In this document: one piece after another, positions 1 to 8,417 of the stretch | How positions within the stretch are numbered: position 1 is the first letter of the stretch | Layout of the letters: the number at the start of each line of letters is the position of its first letter | From: Acidimicrobiaceae bacterium | GTDB lineage: Bacteria; Actinomycetota; Acidimicrobiia; Acidimicrobiales; Ilumatobacteraceae | NCBI GenBank assembly: GCA_020637235.1 | Contig: JACJWG010000002.1 | Location: 310,001-374,000, forward strand | Direction: 5' to 3' | DNA length: 64,000 nucleotides | Position numbers and translations under genes: made by a program | Notes under the pieces: model-generated | The model's database searches: none | What the model was told of the DNA's origin: nothing | Seen by the model: only the letters and a program-made list of their open reading frames with translations

Positions 1-915
1 GGCACGCTCACCGCCGACGCGCTCGGCCGCGCCGCCGCGGCGATCGACGCGACCATCGTGTTCGCCTCACCCGCCGCGCTGGCCAACGTGGTGCGCACGT
101 CCGCCGGTGCCGACCCGCGCCTCGGTGGCGTGCGCCTGGTGCTGTCGGCGGGCGCTCCGGTGCCGGTGGCGACGCTGCGAGCGGTGGCCGGGCTGGTACC
201 GACCGCCGAGCCGCACACCCCGTACGGCATGACCGAATGCCTGCCGGTGGCCGACGTGTCGCTCGCCGCGATCGACGCTGCGGGCACCGGTCGCGGCGTG
301 TGCGTCGGGCCGCCCGTGGTCGGCGCGCAGGTGCTGGTCGCGCCGCTCGGGTTCGACGCCGCCACACCGGTGGTGGCAGTGCCGCCGGGCACGACGGGTG
401 AGGTGCTGGTGCGGGCACCATGGGTGAGCGAGGGCTACGACCGGCACTGGGCCACCGAGCGCGACGCCCGTCCCCTCGACGCGGTCGGTCGCACGTGGCA
501 CCGATCGGGCGACGTCGGGCACGTCGACGCGTCGGGTGTGCTGTGGATCGAAGGCCGGTCGGTGCACGTGGTGCACACCGATCGAGGGCCGGTGACGCCC
601 GTGCCGGTGGAAGTGGCCACCGAGTACGTGCCGGGTGTCGGGCGCGCCGCGGCCGTCGGCGTCGGCCCGGCGGGCTGTCAGGTCCTGGTGGTGGTGATCG
701 AGGTGGCCTCGGGCGACGACGGGCTCGCGCCGGCGCCGCTGGCCGAGTCGGTGCGCACCGCGGTGCGGACCGAGGTGGCGCACCCGGTGGCCGCCGTGTT
801 GCAGGTGGGTTCGTTGCCGGTGGACATCCGCCACAACACCAAGATCGACCGCACGCTCGTGGCGCGCTGGGCCTCGGACGTGTTGGCCGGCGGCCGCGGG
901 CGGCGCCCGTGGTGA
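1..915 (+). CDS. oleC: OleC-like AMP-dependent beta-lactone synthetase, C-terminal part (5' end outside window)
   Basis: The frame is open from base 1, so the start lies upstream. This is an ANL-superfamily adenylating enzyme. A TPYGMTECLPVA motif (bases about 214-252, A5 region) resembles the TPYGATEALPVA of OleC. The hinge-region sequence WHRSGDVGH and a C-terminal lysine in HNTKIDR (near 840) are present. OleC enzymes convert beta-hydroxy acids from OleA/OleD into beta-lactones using ATP, on the way to long-chain olefins. The OleD-type reductase that follows supports OleC over a generic fatty acyl-CoA ligase. Two palindromic repeats separate the two genes. What is seen: an ANL C-terminal half. 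What is inferred: OleC specificity; oleA and oleB would have to lie upstream. Confidence 0.75.
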   Translation, partial: GTLTADALGRAAAAIDATIVFASPAALANVVRTSAGADPRLGGVRLVLSAGAPVPVATLRAVAGLVPTAEPHTPYGMTECLPVADVSLAAIDAAGTGRGVCVGPPVVGAQVLVAPLGFDAATPVVAVPPGTTGEVLVRAPWVSEGYDRHWATERDARPLDAVGRTWHRSGDVGHVDASGVLWIEGRSVHVVHTDRGPVTPVPVEVATEYVPGVGRAAAVGVGPAGCQVLVVVIEVASGDDGLAPAPLAESVRTAVRTEVAHPVAAVLQVGSLPVDIRHNTKIDRTLVARWASDVLAGGRGRRPW

Positions 916-926
916 CCTGCCCGACC

Positions 927-1021
927 TTCGTGAGCCGGATGCGCAGCCGGTGCGCATCTCGCTCACGGAACAGCCTGGTTCGTGAGCCGGATGCGCAGCC
1001 GGTGCGCATCGTGCTCACGAA
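927..1021. repeat. Tandem pair of a ~43-bp dispersed palindromic repeat
   Basis: Units lie at 927-970 and 979-1021. Each can fold as a hairpin: outer arms TTCGTGAGC/GCTCACGAA, inner arms GATGCGCA/TGCGCATC, loop about GCCGG. The same unit occurs as another tandem pair in the opposite orientation at 14525-14619. It lies between codirectional oleC and oleD, so it could terminate, attenuate or stabilise mRNA, REP/BIME-style. Confidence 0.8.
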
Positions 1022-1039
1022 GCACGATCGGGGGATGCC

Positions 1040-2023
1040 GTGCGGGTGCTGATCACGGGTGGGACGAGTCTGCTCGCCCGCACCACTGCGCTGGCCCTGC
1101 GCGACCGGGGCGACGACGTGGTGTTGCTGCAGCGCGGCGACGCCGGGCTCGACCTCGCGCAGGTGCGCGCCGACGTGCGCGATGCCGAGGCCGTGCGCGA
1201 GGCGATGCGCGGCTGCGACGCGGTCGTCCACGCCGCGGCCAAGGTCGGCATCGTCGGCACTCGGGAGGACTTCCGCTCGGTCAACGTCGACGGCACCGCC
1301 AACGTGGTCGCCGCCGCACGCCAACTCGGCGTCGGACGTGTGGTGCACGTGTCGACGCCGTCGGTGTCGCACGCCGGGCACTCGCTCGTCGGCGCCGCCG
1401 CCGATCCGGCGGTCACCGGCCGTCGCGGCGCGCACTACGCCGAGTCGAAGGCCGTCGCCGAGCGGCTCGCGCTCGGGGCCGCGAGCGACGCCCTCCCCCT
1501 GGTGGCGGTGCGCCCGCACCTGGTGTGGGGGCCGGGCGATACCCAGCTCGTCGGCCGCATCGTCGAACGCGCCCGCGCCGGCCGGTTGGCACTGGTCGGC
1601 GGCGGTGCCGCCCTCATCGACACCACGTACCTCGACAACGCTGCATCGGCACTCGTGGCCGCGCTCGACGCCGCGCTCCCCGGTGCCGCGTGCATCGGTC
1701 GGGCCTACGTGATCGCCAACGGCGAACCGCGACCGATCCGCGAGCTGATCGAGGGCATCCTGCACGCCGCAGGCGTGGCGGTCGTGCCGCGCGAGGTGCC
1801 GCTGCGGGTGGCGGTCGGAGTCGGCGGGATCGTCGAGCAGGTGTGGGGCCGGCTGAAGCCCGAGGAGGAACCGCCGCTCACGCGCTTCCTCGCCGAGCAG
1901 CTCGGGACCGCGCACTGGTTCGATCCGCGGCCCGCCCGCGCCGATCTCGGCTGGCACCCGACGGTGACCATCGACGAGGGTCTCCAGCGGCTCGCCGAGT
2001 GGTTCCGGGCGAACGGGTTGTGA
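1040..2023 (+). CDS. oleD: OleD-like NAD(P)-dependent 2-alkyl-3-oxoalkanoate reductase (3beta-HSD/epimerase-type SDR)
   Basis: This is an extended SDR of 327 aa. The N-terminal LITGGTSLLAR resembles the GxxGxxG Rossmann motif with a degenerate last glycine. HAAAKVG follows, then STPSVSH, and the catalytic YAESK tyrosine/lysine pair. The STPSV stretch plus the neighbouring OleC-type synthetase match OleD, which reduces the beta-keto acid made by OleA. The GTG at 1040 is preferred because it opens directly on RVLITGG and is preceded by a purine-rich GGGGGA; the ATG at 1035 is out of frame. The next gene is a menaquinone-reductase-like flavoprotein, so this may be a lipid or isoprenoid locus. 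A sterol-type 3beta-HSD is the main alternative. Confidence 0.72.
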   Translation: MRVLITGGTSLLARTTALALRDRGDDVVLLQRGDAGLDLAQVRADVRDAEAVREAMRGCDAVVHAAAKVGIVGTREDFRSVNVDGTANVVAAARQLGVGRVVHVSTPSVSHAGHSLVGAAADPAVTGRRGAHYAESKAVAERLALGAASDALPLVAVRPHLVWGPGDTQLVGRIVERARAGRLALVGGGAALIDTTYLDNAASALVAALDAALPGAACIGRAYVIANGEPRPIRELIEGILHAAGVAVVPREVPLRVAVGVGGIVEQVWGRLKPEEEPPLTRFLAEQLGTAHWFDPRPARADLGWHPTVTIDEGLQRLAEWFRANGL

Positions 2024-2081
2024 CCGACGCCCGCGCGCCTCGGTGGGCGTCGCCGGCAGCGGACTGGCAGGCTGTCGGCCC

Positions 2082-3299
2082 GTGAACCAGCGAGACCTGC
2101 TCGTCATCGGCGGTGGCCCGGCCGGCACCGCCACCGCGATCGTGGCCGCCCGCGCCGGCGCGAAGGTGACCCTGTTCGAGAAGGGGCCCCACGGCCGCGA
2201 CAAGGTGTGCGGCGACGGCCTCACCCCACGGGCGGTGAAGGCGCTCGACGACCTCGGCATCGACCTCTCCCCCGCCCACCGCACCGTCGGCGTGCGCATG
2301 ATCGCGTTCGGCACCACCCGCGAGCTGTCGTGGCCCGAGGGCGGCCGGTTTCCCGCCCACGGTGCGGTGTGGCCACGGCACCGATTCGACACCCATCTCG
2401 TCGACGTCGCGATCGCTGCCGGCGCCGACGTGCGCTTCGAGACCGAAGCCCTGCCCGAGCTCGACGGCGACCGCGTGATCGGCGTACGTGCCGGCGGCGA
2501 GGTGTTCCGGGCGCCGCTCACGGTGCTCGCCGCCGGCGCCCAGGGCGCGGCGGCCAAGATCCTCGGCGCCGAGCGCGACCCCGACGAACCGTTCGGCCTC
2601 GCGATCCGTGCGTACGCCCCGTCGCCCCGCCACGCCGACCGTCACCTGGAGGCGCGGCTGTCGCTCCGCGACGAGCACGGCACACCGGTGCCGGGCTACG
2701 GCTGGCTCTTCCCGGCCGGCGACGGCACGGTGAACATCGGTGTCGGCGCGCTCAGCACCATGAAGGGCTTCAAGCGCCTCAACCTCAACACCCTGCTCGA
2801 CCAGTACCGAGCGATCGAGCGCGACGCCTGGGGCCTCGGGGAGTACCTCGACAAGCCTCGGGCGTGGCGGCTGCCGATGAGCTGTGTGAAACGCCACGGC
2901 CCCGGCTGGCTGGCCGTCGGCGACGCCGCCGGCTTCGTGAACCCGATGAACGGCGAGGGCATCGACTACGGCCTCGAGAGCGGCATGCTCGCCGCCGAGC
3001 TGTGCCTCTCGAACCCGTCCACGGCACCCGCCGTGTACGACCGGCTGATCGGCGAGCGCTTCGACAGCTTTCTCGGCACCGGCCGCCGGTTCAGCTTCAT
3101 CATCGGCCACCCGTGGTTGCTGAAGCCGGGCCTGCGCGTGGCCGTCGGCACCCAGGCAGCTGCCGACGTGACGCTGGCGGTGATGGGCAACCTCGTCGAC
3201 AGCCGCACCCCCGGCGCCGCCGGTGCCGTGCTGAAGCTCGCCGACCGCACGCTGCGCGCCGCCGACCCGTTGCTGCGGCGGACTCGCGCCGCTGCCTGA
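2082..3299 (+). CDS. menJ: Geranylgeranyl/menaquinone reductase family FAD-dependent oxidoreductase (MenJ-like)
   Basis: This 405-aa flavoprotein begins with VIGGGPAGTA, the dinucleotide-binding GxGxxG. KVCGDGLTPRAV follows at about residue 40, the hallmark of the geranylgeranyl reductase family. Downstream come PGYGWLFPAGDGTVNIGVGALS and a second FAD motif VGDAAGFVNPMNGEGIDYGLESG. These match mycobacterial MenJ (beta-dihydromenaquinone saturation) as I recall it, so reduction of an isoprenoid double bond in menaquinone is the best guess. Other members act on lipid geranylgeranyl chains. The GTG at 2082 is chosen because a CAGGCT -10-like hexamer at 2068 places the transcript start at or beside it; an in-frame upstream extension to 2043 exists. 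Confidence 0.8.
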   Translation: MNQRDLLVIGGGPAGTATAIVAARAGAKVTLFEKGPHGRDKVCGDGLTPRAVKALDDLGIDLSPAHRTVGVRMIAFGTTRELSWPEGGRFPAHGAVWPRHRFDTHLVDVAIAAGADVRFETEALPELDGDRVIGVRAGGEVFRAPLTVLAAGAQGAAAKILGAERDPDEPFGLAIRAYAPSPRHADRHLEARLSLRDEHGTPVPGYGWLFPAGDGTVNIGVGALSTMKGFKRLNLNTLLDQYRAIERDAWGLGEYLDKPRAWRLPMSCVKRHGPGWLAVGDAAGFVNPMNGEGIDYGLESGMLAAELCLSNPSTAPAVYDRLIGERFDSFLGTGRRFSFIIGHPWLLKPGLRVAVGTQAAADVTLAVMGNLVDSRTPGAAGAVLKLADRTLRAADPLLRRTRAAA

Positions 3300-3314
3300 C
3301 CGCTTCGTGAACCC

Positions 3315-3335
3315 GACGCCGCGTGTCGCGGCGTC
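3315..3335. terminator. Hairpin between convergent genes
   Basis: A perfect 9-bp stem, GACGCCGCG/CGCGGCGTC with a TGT loop, lies just after the flavoprotein stop and just before the CoA-transferase stop. It could end transcription from both sides. There is no U-tract, as is common in GC-rich actinobacteria. Confidence 0.6.
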
Positions 3336-3338
3336 CGG

Positions 3339-4670
3339 TCACGACGCACGGGATCGGGCCGGTGGCCACTCGGGATCGGCGCTCCCGAGGTGGCACGCAC
3401 CGCGATCCCACCGGACCGGCGCGCCGCTGATCGTCACCGGCGCGGGCAGCCGGTGGCCCGGCCCCCACGGGGTCGTCTCGGGTGTCGCGTCGCCCCACGG
3501 CGCGTCGGCGAGCGGCGGCCCGTCGTCTCCGGCCAGCTCCGTCAACCACACGGCCGTGCGGGCCAGCGAGGCCCGACGGAGCGAACCCCACCCGGTGTTC
3601 CAGCGATCCCGGAGACCGTCGACCGCCTCGGCGGCAAGCAGATAGCCGGTGGCGTGGTCGAGCGCCTGGACGGGCAGCGGTGTGGGCACCTCACGTCCGG
3701 CCCATCGCATGCCGGCCTCGGCGATGCCGGCACTCATCTGCACGAGGCTGTCGAAGCCGCGCCGGGCGGACCACGGCCCGGTCCATCCGTACGCGTCGAG
3801 GCACACCTCCACCAGCCCCGGACGTACCTCGGCCCGCGCGTCGGCGTCGAGGGCGAGCAACGCGTCGAGCGCGCCGGGGCGGTAGCCGTGCACCAGCACG
3901 TCGGCGCCCGCCAGCAGCCGGCGCAGCCGAGCACGCCCGTCGCCCGAGCGTGCGTCGAGGCGCGAGCATCGTTTCCCGAGCGTCACCTCCGGCACCACCG
4001 CCGGCTCGTCCCAGTCGAGCGGGTCGACCCGGAGCACCTCGGCACCGAAGCCTGCGAGGAAGCGCGTCGCCACCGGTCCGGCGAGCACCCGGGTGAGGTC
4101 GAGCACCCTCACGCCGGCCAACGGGCGGTCGGCGGGTGGTGGAGAACCTGCGCCCATCGTGCTGGTGCGGGTCCGGTGCACGAGGGGTTCCGTCGCCACC
4201 GCACGTCCGTGCGGGTGCGCGGCCCACGCCGCCGCGCTGCGCATCGCCGCCGCTGCCCCGCCGGCGTCGACGATCGCCGACTCGAGATCGTCGGCCACCC
4301 ACGTCCGCACGACGGCACCGACCTCGTCGCGTGACGGTGCGTCGTCCGGTGACCAGCCGAGCACCGACAGCGCCGCTCGGCGATGTCGGGGCGCGTTCGT
4401 GTGCAGCCGGATCCACGAGTCCGCGCCCCGATGGTCACCTGCGATCGGGTCCCACACGGGTGGCAGCTCCCAGCCGTCCGGCCGGAACGACCAGGCGAAC
4501 CACCACGACGCGAGCTCGCGATCGACGGCGACCCCCGGAGGCGGCGCGACGAGCGCGACCACGTCGGCGACCGCCTCGGCGGCGAGGGCGATCGATTCGA
4601 CGGCCAGCCGGGTCACGGCGAAGGCGGAGTCGAACGACCCTCGCCCGGTCAGCTCGGTGGTTGCACGCAC
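3339..4670 (-). CDS. CoA-transferase family III (CaiB/BaiF) with N-terminal extension
   Basis: The second half has the family III pattern: PLAGVRVLDLTRVLAGPVATRFLAGFGAEVLRVD, then GADVLVHGYRPGAL, an AYGWTGPW stretch, and PVQALDHATGYL, which carries the expected catalytic aspartate. These enzymes move CoA between carboxylic acids. The first ~190 residues look like a partial, diverged copy of the family's C-terminal part (WIRLHTNAPRHRRAAL), which is known in some actinobacterial members. The start is uncertain. GTG at 4670 has a CACCCT hexamer 12 nt upstream, while a TTG at 4721 would add 17 residues. The gene is convergent with the flavoprotein and upstream-adjacent to the DinB/sulfatase operon, with an 85-bp gap from it. 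The substrate is unknown. Confidence 0.8.
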   Translation of the reverse strand: MRATTELTGRGSFDSAFAVTRLAVESIALAAEAVADVVALVAPPPGVAVDRELASWWFAWSFRPDGWELPPVWDPIAGDHRGADSWIRLHTNAPRHRRAALSVLGWSPDDAPSRDEVGAVVRTWVADDLESAIVDAGGAAAAMRSAAAWAAHPHGRAVATEPLVHRTRTSTMGAGSPPPADRPLAGVRVLDLTRVLAGPVATRFLAGFGAEVLRVDPLDWDEPAVVPEVTLGKRCSRLDARSGDGRARLRRLLAGADVLVHGYRPGALDALLALDADARAEVRPGLVEVCLDAYGWTGPWSARRGFDSLVQMSAGIAEAGMRWAGREVPTPLPVQALDHATGYLLAAEAVDGLRDRWNTGWGSLRRASLARTAVWLTELAGDDGPPLADAPWGDATPETTPWGPGHRLPAPVTISGAPVRWDRGACHLGSADPEWPPARSRAS

Positions 4671-4755
4671 ACGTCCAGGGTGCGGGGTGTTCCGGGACGG
4701 GTCAACGTTGATTTCCGTCAACGTCCCGGGACCGGCGCCGGGCAGCGCGACCCGG

Positions 4756-5343
4756 TCAGCTCGTCATGCCCCCCAGGCCGACCAACCCGCGGGCGAGCTC
4801 GATCTCGCCCATGTGCCGGAGGCCGTGCTGGTAGATCCAGCACTCCCAGCCGTCGAGCACCGTGATGCCCTGCGGGCCCGCCACTCGTGCGCTGTACGTG
4901 GACGCCACCTGGGGCGGGAACGGCGGTGGGATCACCACCCGGTCGAGCTCGGCCGGATCGAGCGCCGCCAGATGCGCATGGCTCCGGGCGAACACCGCAC
5001 GCTGGTACTCGATGTAAGCCTCGAAGTCGCCGATGCGCTGGTGGATCATGTCGTCGACGGTGCGGTGCTTGCCGTGGTCGTCGATCGCCATCTGCACGCG
5101 CGCCTGCCACTCGGCGTTCCAGATCGGGGCCTGGCCGGTGAGCAACATGAACGAGGCGTCGTGCATGTTCAGGTAGTGGAACAGGCTGAATGCGATCGGC
5201 AGCACACCCTCGCGCTCGAAGTGGTTGACGTGCTCGGGGCCCATCGTGGTGACCGCCTGCTCGTACAACGACTCGAGCGCCTTCATCCGGCGCTGCAACG
5301 AGTCGAGCACCAGCGGATGGGTGGAGGTGGAGGTGTCGGTCAT
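4756..5343 (-). CDS. DinB-like four-helix protein, unknown role
   Basis: The 195-aa protein has two spaced histidine segments, FHYLNMHDASF (about residue 55) and YQHGLRHMGEIELARGLVG (about 170). These fit the metal-binding histidines of the DinB/YfiT-like fold, so membership is inferred from layout rather than strong identity. No signal peptide or membrane segment is seen. It starts 3 bp after the sulfatase stop and is certainly co-transcribed with the sulfatase and the SDR. Members of this fold often act as metal-dependent hydrolases or thiol transferases; nothing here fixes the substrate. Confidence 0.6.
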   Translation of the reverse strand: MTDTSTSTHPLVLDSLQRRMKALESLYEQAVTTMGPEHVNHFEREGVLPIAFSLFHYLNMHDASFMLLTGQAPIWNAEWQARVQMAIDDHGKHRTVDDMIHQRIGDFEAYIEYQRAVFARSHAHLAALDPAELDRVVIPPPFPPQVASTYSARVAGPQGITVLDGWECWIYQHGLRHMGEIELARGLVGLGGMTS

Positions 5344-5346
5344 CGG

Positions 5347-7623
5347 TCACTCCCGTGCGAGTTCGGTGGCGGCCGTGGCGGCGATGTCGCCCGTGTCGCG
5401 CTTGGATCGGATGTCGAAGGTGACCGAGTGGATCGTGCCCGTGAACGGGAACGGACCCTGGTAGTCGGACACCACGGTGGACAGGGCGTCACGGCCGATG
5501 TCGGTGCCGGTGCTGCCGAGCATGCGGACGATCTTGGGGATCGTTGCAGATGCAAGATCTGCACCGTCGGCGCCGATGGTGATCGTGCCACTCTTGCCCT
5601 CACGGTCGAACCGGGCGGTGATCGTGTGCCGCCCGGGCACGAGCGTCAACGGTGCCCGCACCCGGGTGTGGGTGCCGAGCGCGTTGTAGTCGAAGTGCAA
5701 CTCACCGCCCTGCACGAAGAAGCTGTGGCCCACGTTGTGGCTGCCGCGGGCGTAGATCACGCCCTCCGGACCGCCGTCGCGATCGTCGCCGACGGTGACG
5801 TCGGCGGTGACGGTCCACGCCCGCGCGCCCAGCGGCGGCGACGGGTCGGACGGGATGTGCGACAGCGGCGGCACGTAGGTGTAGGTGCTGCGCGCGTGCA
5901 CGGTGCCGGGTCGCGGCGCCCCGCCGAACAGTTCGATCGTGCGGTCGTCGAGCGGCAGCACGCCCTTGTCGCCGGCCTCGACCCACCACTGCTCCACCAA
6001 CTGCTGCAGCTTCTCGGGCTGCTCGGCGGCGAGGTCGTGGCACTCGCTGAAGTCGTCGTCGAGGTGGAACAGGCCCCACGTGTCGCTCTCGAACGGCTGA
6101 CCGGCTTCGTGGTACGTGGTGGCCTTCCACCCGTCGACCCAGATGCCGCGGTGGCCCATCTGCTCGAAGTACTGCACGCTGCGCTGCGGCGGCGCGTCGG
6201 CGTCGGCGAACGTGGGCACGATGCTCGCGCCGTGCATCGGCAGTTGGTCGGTCCCGTTCCACGAGGCCGGTGCGGAGGCGCCGGCGATCTCCAGCAGCGT
6301 CGGGGTGATGTCGACCGCGTGGCAGAACTGGCGACGGATCCCCCCGGCCAGGTCGGGGCCGATACCGGCCGGCCAGTGCACGATCAGCGGATCGCGCACA
6401 CCACCGCCGTAGGTGTTCTGCTTGTACCAACGCAGCGGTGAGTTGCCCGCCTGGGCCCACCCCCACGGATAGTTGCTGTGCGAGTGTGGGCCACCGATGT
6501 CGTCGAGCCGGTCGGCGACGATCGCGTCGATGTCCTCCCACATGCCGTTGAAGAAGCTGAACTCGTCCATCACGCCGAACGGTCCGCCCTCGCGGCTGGC
6601 ACCGTTGTCGCTCATCACGAGGATGACGGTGTCGTCGATCAGGCCGCGATCCTCGAGATAGCCGACCAGCCGCCCGATCTGGTCGTCGGTGTGCTCGAGC
6701 ATCGCGGCGAACGCCTCTTGCAGCCGGCAGGCGAAGCGGCGTTGGTTCTCGGTGAGGTCGTCCCAGTGCGGCACGCCCGGGTTGAGGGGTGCGAGCGTGG
6801 TGTCCGGGGGCACGACCCCGAGCTCGAGCTGCCGCTCGAACCACCGCTGGCGGAACACCTCGTAGCCCTCGTCGAACGCGCCGCGGTACCTCTCGAGATA
6901 CGACGTCGGGGCCTGGTGGGGCGCGTGCATCGCGCCGAAGGCGACGTACAAGAAGAACGGCCGGTCGGGGCGCACGCTCACGAGGTCGTTGATGTACGCG
7001 ATCGACTGGTCGACGATGTCCTCGCTGACGTGGTATCCCTCGTCGGGACCGGCCGGCGGGTCGATGTGGGTGTTGTCACGCGTGAGCTCGGGGAAGAACT
7101 GGTCGGTCTCGCCCTGCAGGAACCCGTAGAACTTGTCGAAGCCCTTCTGCAGCGGCCAGTTGTGGTGCGGTCCGGCGGCCGACGTCTCCTCCATCGGCGC
7201 CAGATGCCACTTGCCGGTGGCGAACGTGGCGTAGCCGTGCTCGCGCAACACCTCCGCCAGCGTGGCGGCGCGCCGGCTGATGCCGCCACGCATGTGCGGG
7301 AACCCGGTGTTCCAGTTGCTGACGCCGCGCATGCCGACGCTGTGGTGGTTGCGCCCCGTGAGCAGTGCAGCGCGCGTGGGCGAGCACAGTGCCGTGGTGT
7401 GGAAGCCCGTGTACCGCAGTCCGCCCGCGGCGAGCCGGTCGACGTGCGGGGTGGCGAGCGTGCTGCCGTACGAGCCGAAGTGCGCGAAGCCGAGATCGTC
7501 GAGCACGATCATCACGACGTTCGACTTGCCGAGGCCCTCGGGCAGCGGCGGCCACCACGGCGTGGAGTCGCGGTGGGTGCGACCGATGTGGCCGCCGAAG
7601 CCGGGCTCGTAGATCGTGCTCAC
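5347..7623 (-). CDS. Type I arylsulfatase, 758 aa, with C-terminal lectin-like domain
   Basis: This is a formylglycine sulfatase. MIVLDDLGFAHFGSYG holds the metal-binding Asp pair, and ALCSPTRAALLTGR holds the C-x-P-x-R signature whose Cys (about residue 80) is oxidised to formylglycine. GKWHLAP and VMSDNGASREGG complete the active site. The last ~170 residues are beta-rich and contain GRHTITARFDREG, resembling a concanavalin-like domain, as in the ~780-aa mycobacterial AtsA/AtsD type. No signal peptide is visible. The start is a GTG at 7623 that overlaps the SDR stop as GTGA, giving translational coupling. The co-transcribed SDR resembles halohydrin dehalogenases, so the operon may process a sulfated or halogenated organic. 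No formylglycine-generating enzyme is in the window. Confidence 0.85.
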   Translation of the reverse strand: MSTIYEPGFGGHIGRTHRDSTPWWPPLPEGLGKSNVVMIVLDDLGFAHFGSYGSTLATPHVDRLAAGGLRYTGFHTTALCSPTRAALLTGRNHHSVGMRGVSNWNTGFPHMRGGISRRAATLAEVLREHGYATFATGKWHLAPMEETSAAGPHHNWPLQKGFDKFYGFLQGETDQFFPELTRDNTHIDPPAGPDEGYHVSEDIVDQSIAYINDLVSVRPDRPFFLYVAFGAMHAPHQAPTSYLERYRGAFDEGYEVFRQRWFERQLELGVVPPDTTLAPLNPGVPHWDDLTENQRRFACRLQEAFAAMLEHTDDQIGRLVGYLEDRGLIDDTVILVMSDNGASREGGPFGVMDEFSFFNGMWEDIDAIVADRLDDIGGPHSHSNYPWGWAQAGNSPLRWYKQNTYGGGVRDPLIVHWPAGIGPDLAGGIRRQFCHAVDITPTLLEIAGASAPASWNGTDQLPMHGASIVPTFADADAPPQRSVQYFEQMGHRGIWVDGWKATTYHEAGQPFESDTWGLFHLDDDFSECHDLAAEQPEKLQQLVEQWWVEAGDKGVLPLDDRTIELFGGAPRPGTVHARSTYTYVPPLSHIPSDPSPPLGARAWTVTADVTVGDDRDGGPEGVIYARGSHNVGHSFFVQGGELHFDYNALGTHTRVRAPLTLVPGRHTITARFDREGKSGTITIGADGADLASATIPKIVRMLGSTGTDIGRDALSTVVSDYQGPFPFTGTIHSVTFDIRSKRDTGDIAATAATELARE

Positions 7624-8360
7624 GCCCAACCTCCGGCGTACGAGGTGTACTGGCCGGTCGTGAAGCGGCTCGTGCCGTCGACGTAGGGGGCGCAGAAGTG
7701 GGCGAACTCCTCCATCGTGCCGAGGCGGCCGAGCGGCACCATCGCCTCGAGCTTGGCGCGCACGGCCGGATCGTCGGCGTTGTTGGCCCGGCGGAACTCG
7801 GGGAAGTCCATGAAGTTGGTGCCGACGGCGTTCACCTGCACCCGGTGGCGGGCCACCTCGTCGGCGACGTTGCGCACGAGGTGGGTGGCGCCGGCGCGTG
7901 CCGACGAGTACAGCGGCGCACCCGGTGTGGCGCGAGCAGCGCTCGCGCTGGTGATCACGAGCACCTGGCCGTCCTGCTGGTCGATCATCGGCACGAGCGC
8001 GGCCTTCAAGAACTCGTACGGGGCGATCATGCAGCCCTCCATCACCGTCCGGTAGTCGTCGGCCGACGAGCGCATGAAACGCCCGGTGACGATCGCACCG
8101 GTGAACGCGGTGGCCGAGTCGATCCGACCGAAGCGGGCCAGGCCGCCGTCGACCAGTCGCTGTGCAGCGCCGGGCACCGAGAGATCGCGGCACCCGTCGA
8201 CCACTTCGACGCTGGCGCCGAGCGCCTCCACCTCGGCCACGAGGTCGGGTCGGGCATCGCCGAGCACCAGATCGTGGCCGCGCGAGGCGAGCAGACGAGC
8301 GAGATCCGGGCCGACGTAGAAGCCGGCCCCGGCGACGAGGGCCACACGGCGAGCAGTCAT
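7620..8360 (-). CDS. SDR-family protein with halohydrin-dehalogenase signature (HheG-like)
   Basis: The 246-aa protein has an SDR fold but two key changes. The catalytic motif is Ser138-x12-Tyr151-x3-Arg155 (YSSARAG), with arginine replacing the usual lysine. The N-terminal glycine-rich NAD loop is altered to AGAGFYVG. S-x12-Y-x3-R is the catalytic signature of halohydrin dehalogenases, which release halide from vicinal haloalcohols to give epoxides. Their N-terminal signature is T-x4-F/Y-x-G; here it reads A10-x4-Y15-x-G17, so one position deviates. The segment VNAVGTNFMDFPEF and the ending RFTTGQ are, from memory, close to Ilumatobacter HheG. An inactive or atypical reductase is the alternative. 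The start is leaderless: TAGGTT lies 12 nt upstream. Confidence 0.72.
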   Translation of the reverse strand: MTARRVALVAGAGFYVGPDLARLLASRGHDLVLGDARPDLVAEVEALGASVEVVDGCRDLSVPGAAQRLVDGGLARFGRIDSATAFTGAIVTGRFMRSSADDYRTVMEGCMIAPYEFLKAALVPMIDQQDGQVLVITSASAARATPGAPLYSSARAGATHLVRNVADEVARHRVQVNAVGTNFMDFPEFRRANNADDPAVRAKLEAMVPLGRLGTMEEFAHFCAPYVDGTSRFTTGQYTSYAGGWA

Positions 8361-8366
8361 CGAGTC

Positions 8367-8395
8367 AACCTATGTTCTGTCAGTTGATATGTCAA
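8367..8395 (-). promoter_or_regulatory. Promoter of the SDR-sulfatase-DinB operon
   Basis: On the minus strand there is a -35 TTGACA (8395-8390), a 17-bp spacer and a -10 TAGGTT (8372-8367), with the ATG 12 nt from the first base of the -10. TGTCA occurs twice at 11-bp pitch in the spacer/-35 on the plus strand, a possible regulator site. Confidence 0.75.
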
Positions 8396-8417
8396 TAGCT
8401 TCGGGAACCGGGAGACG

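Noticed and set aside
2043..2081. In-frame extension of the MenJ-like gene to 2043
   Set aside because: The CAGGCT hexamer at 2068 lies inside it and the Rossmann start follows GTG 2082.
8..2557. Long minus-strand frames overlapping oleC/oleD and similar long frames throughout
   Set aside because: They are antisense shadows in very GC-rich DNA: Arg/Pro/Ala-rich, no domains, and covering well-supported genes.
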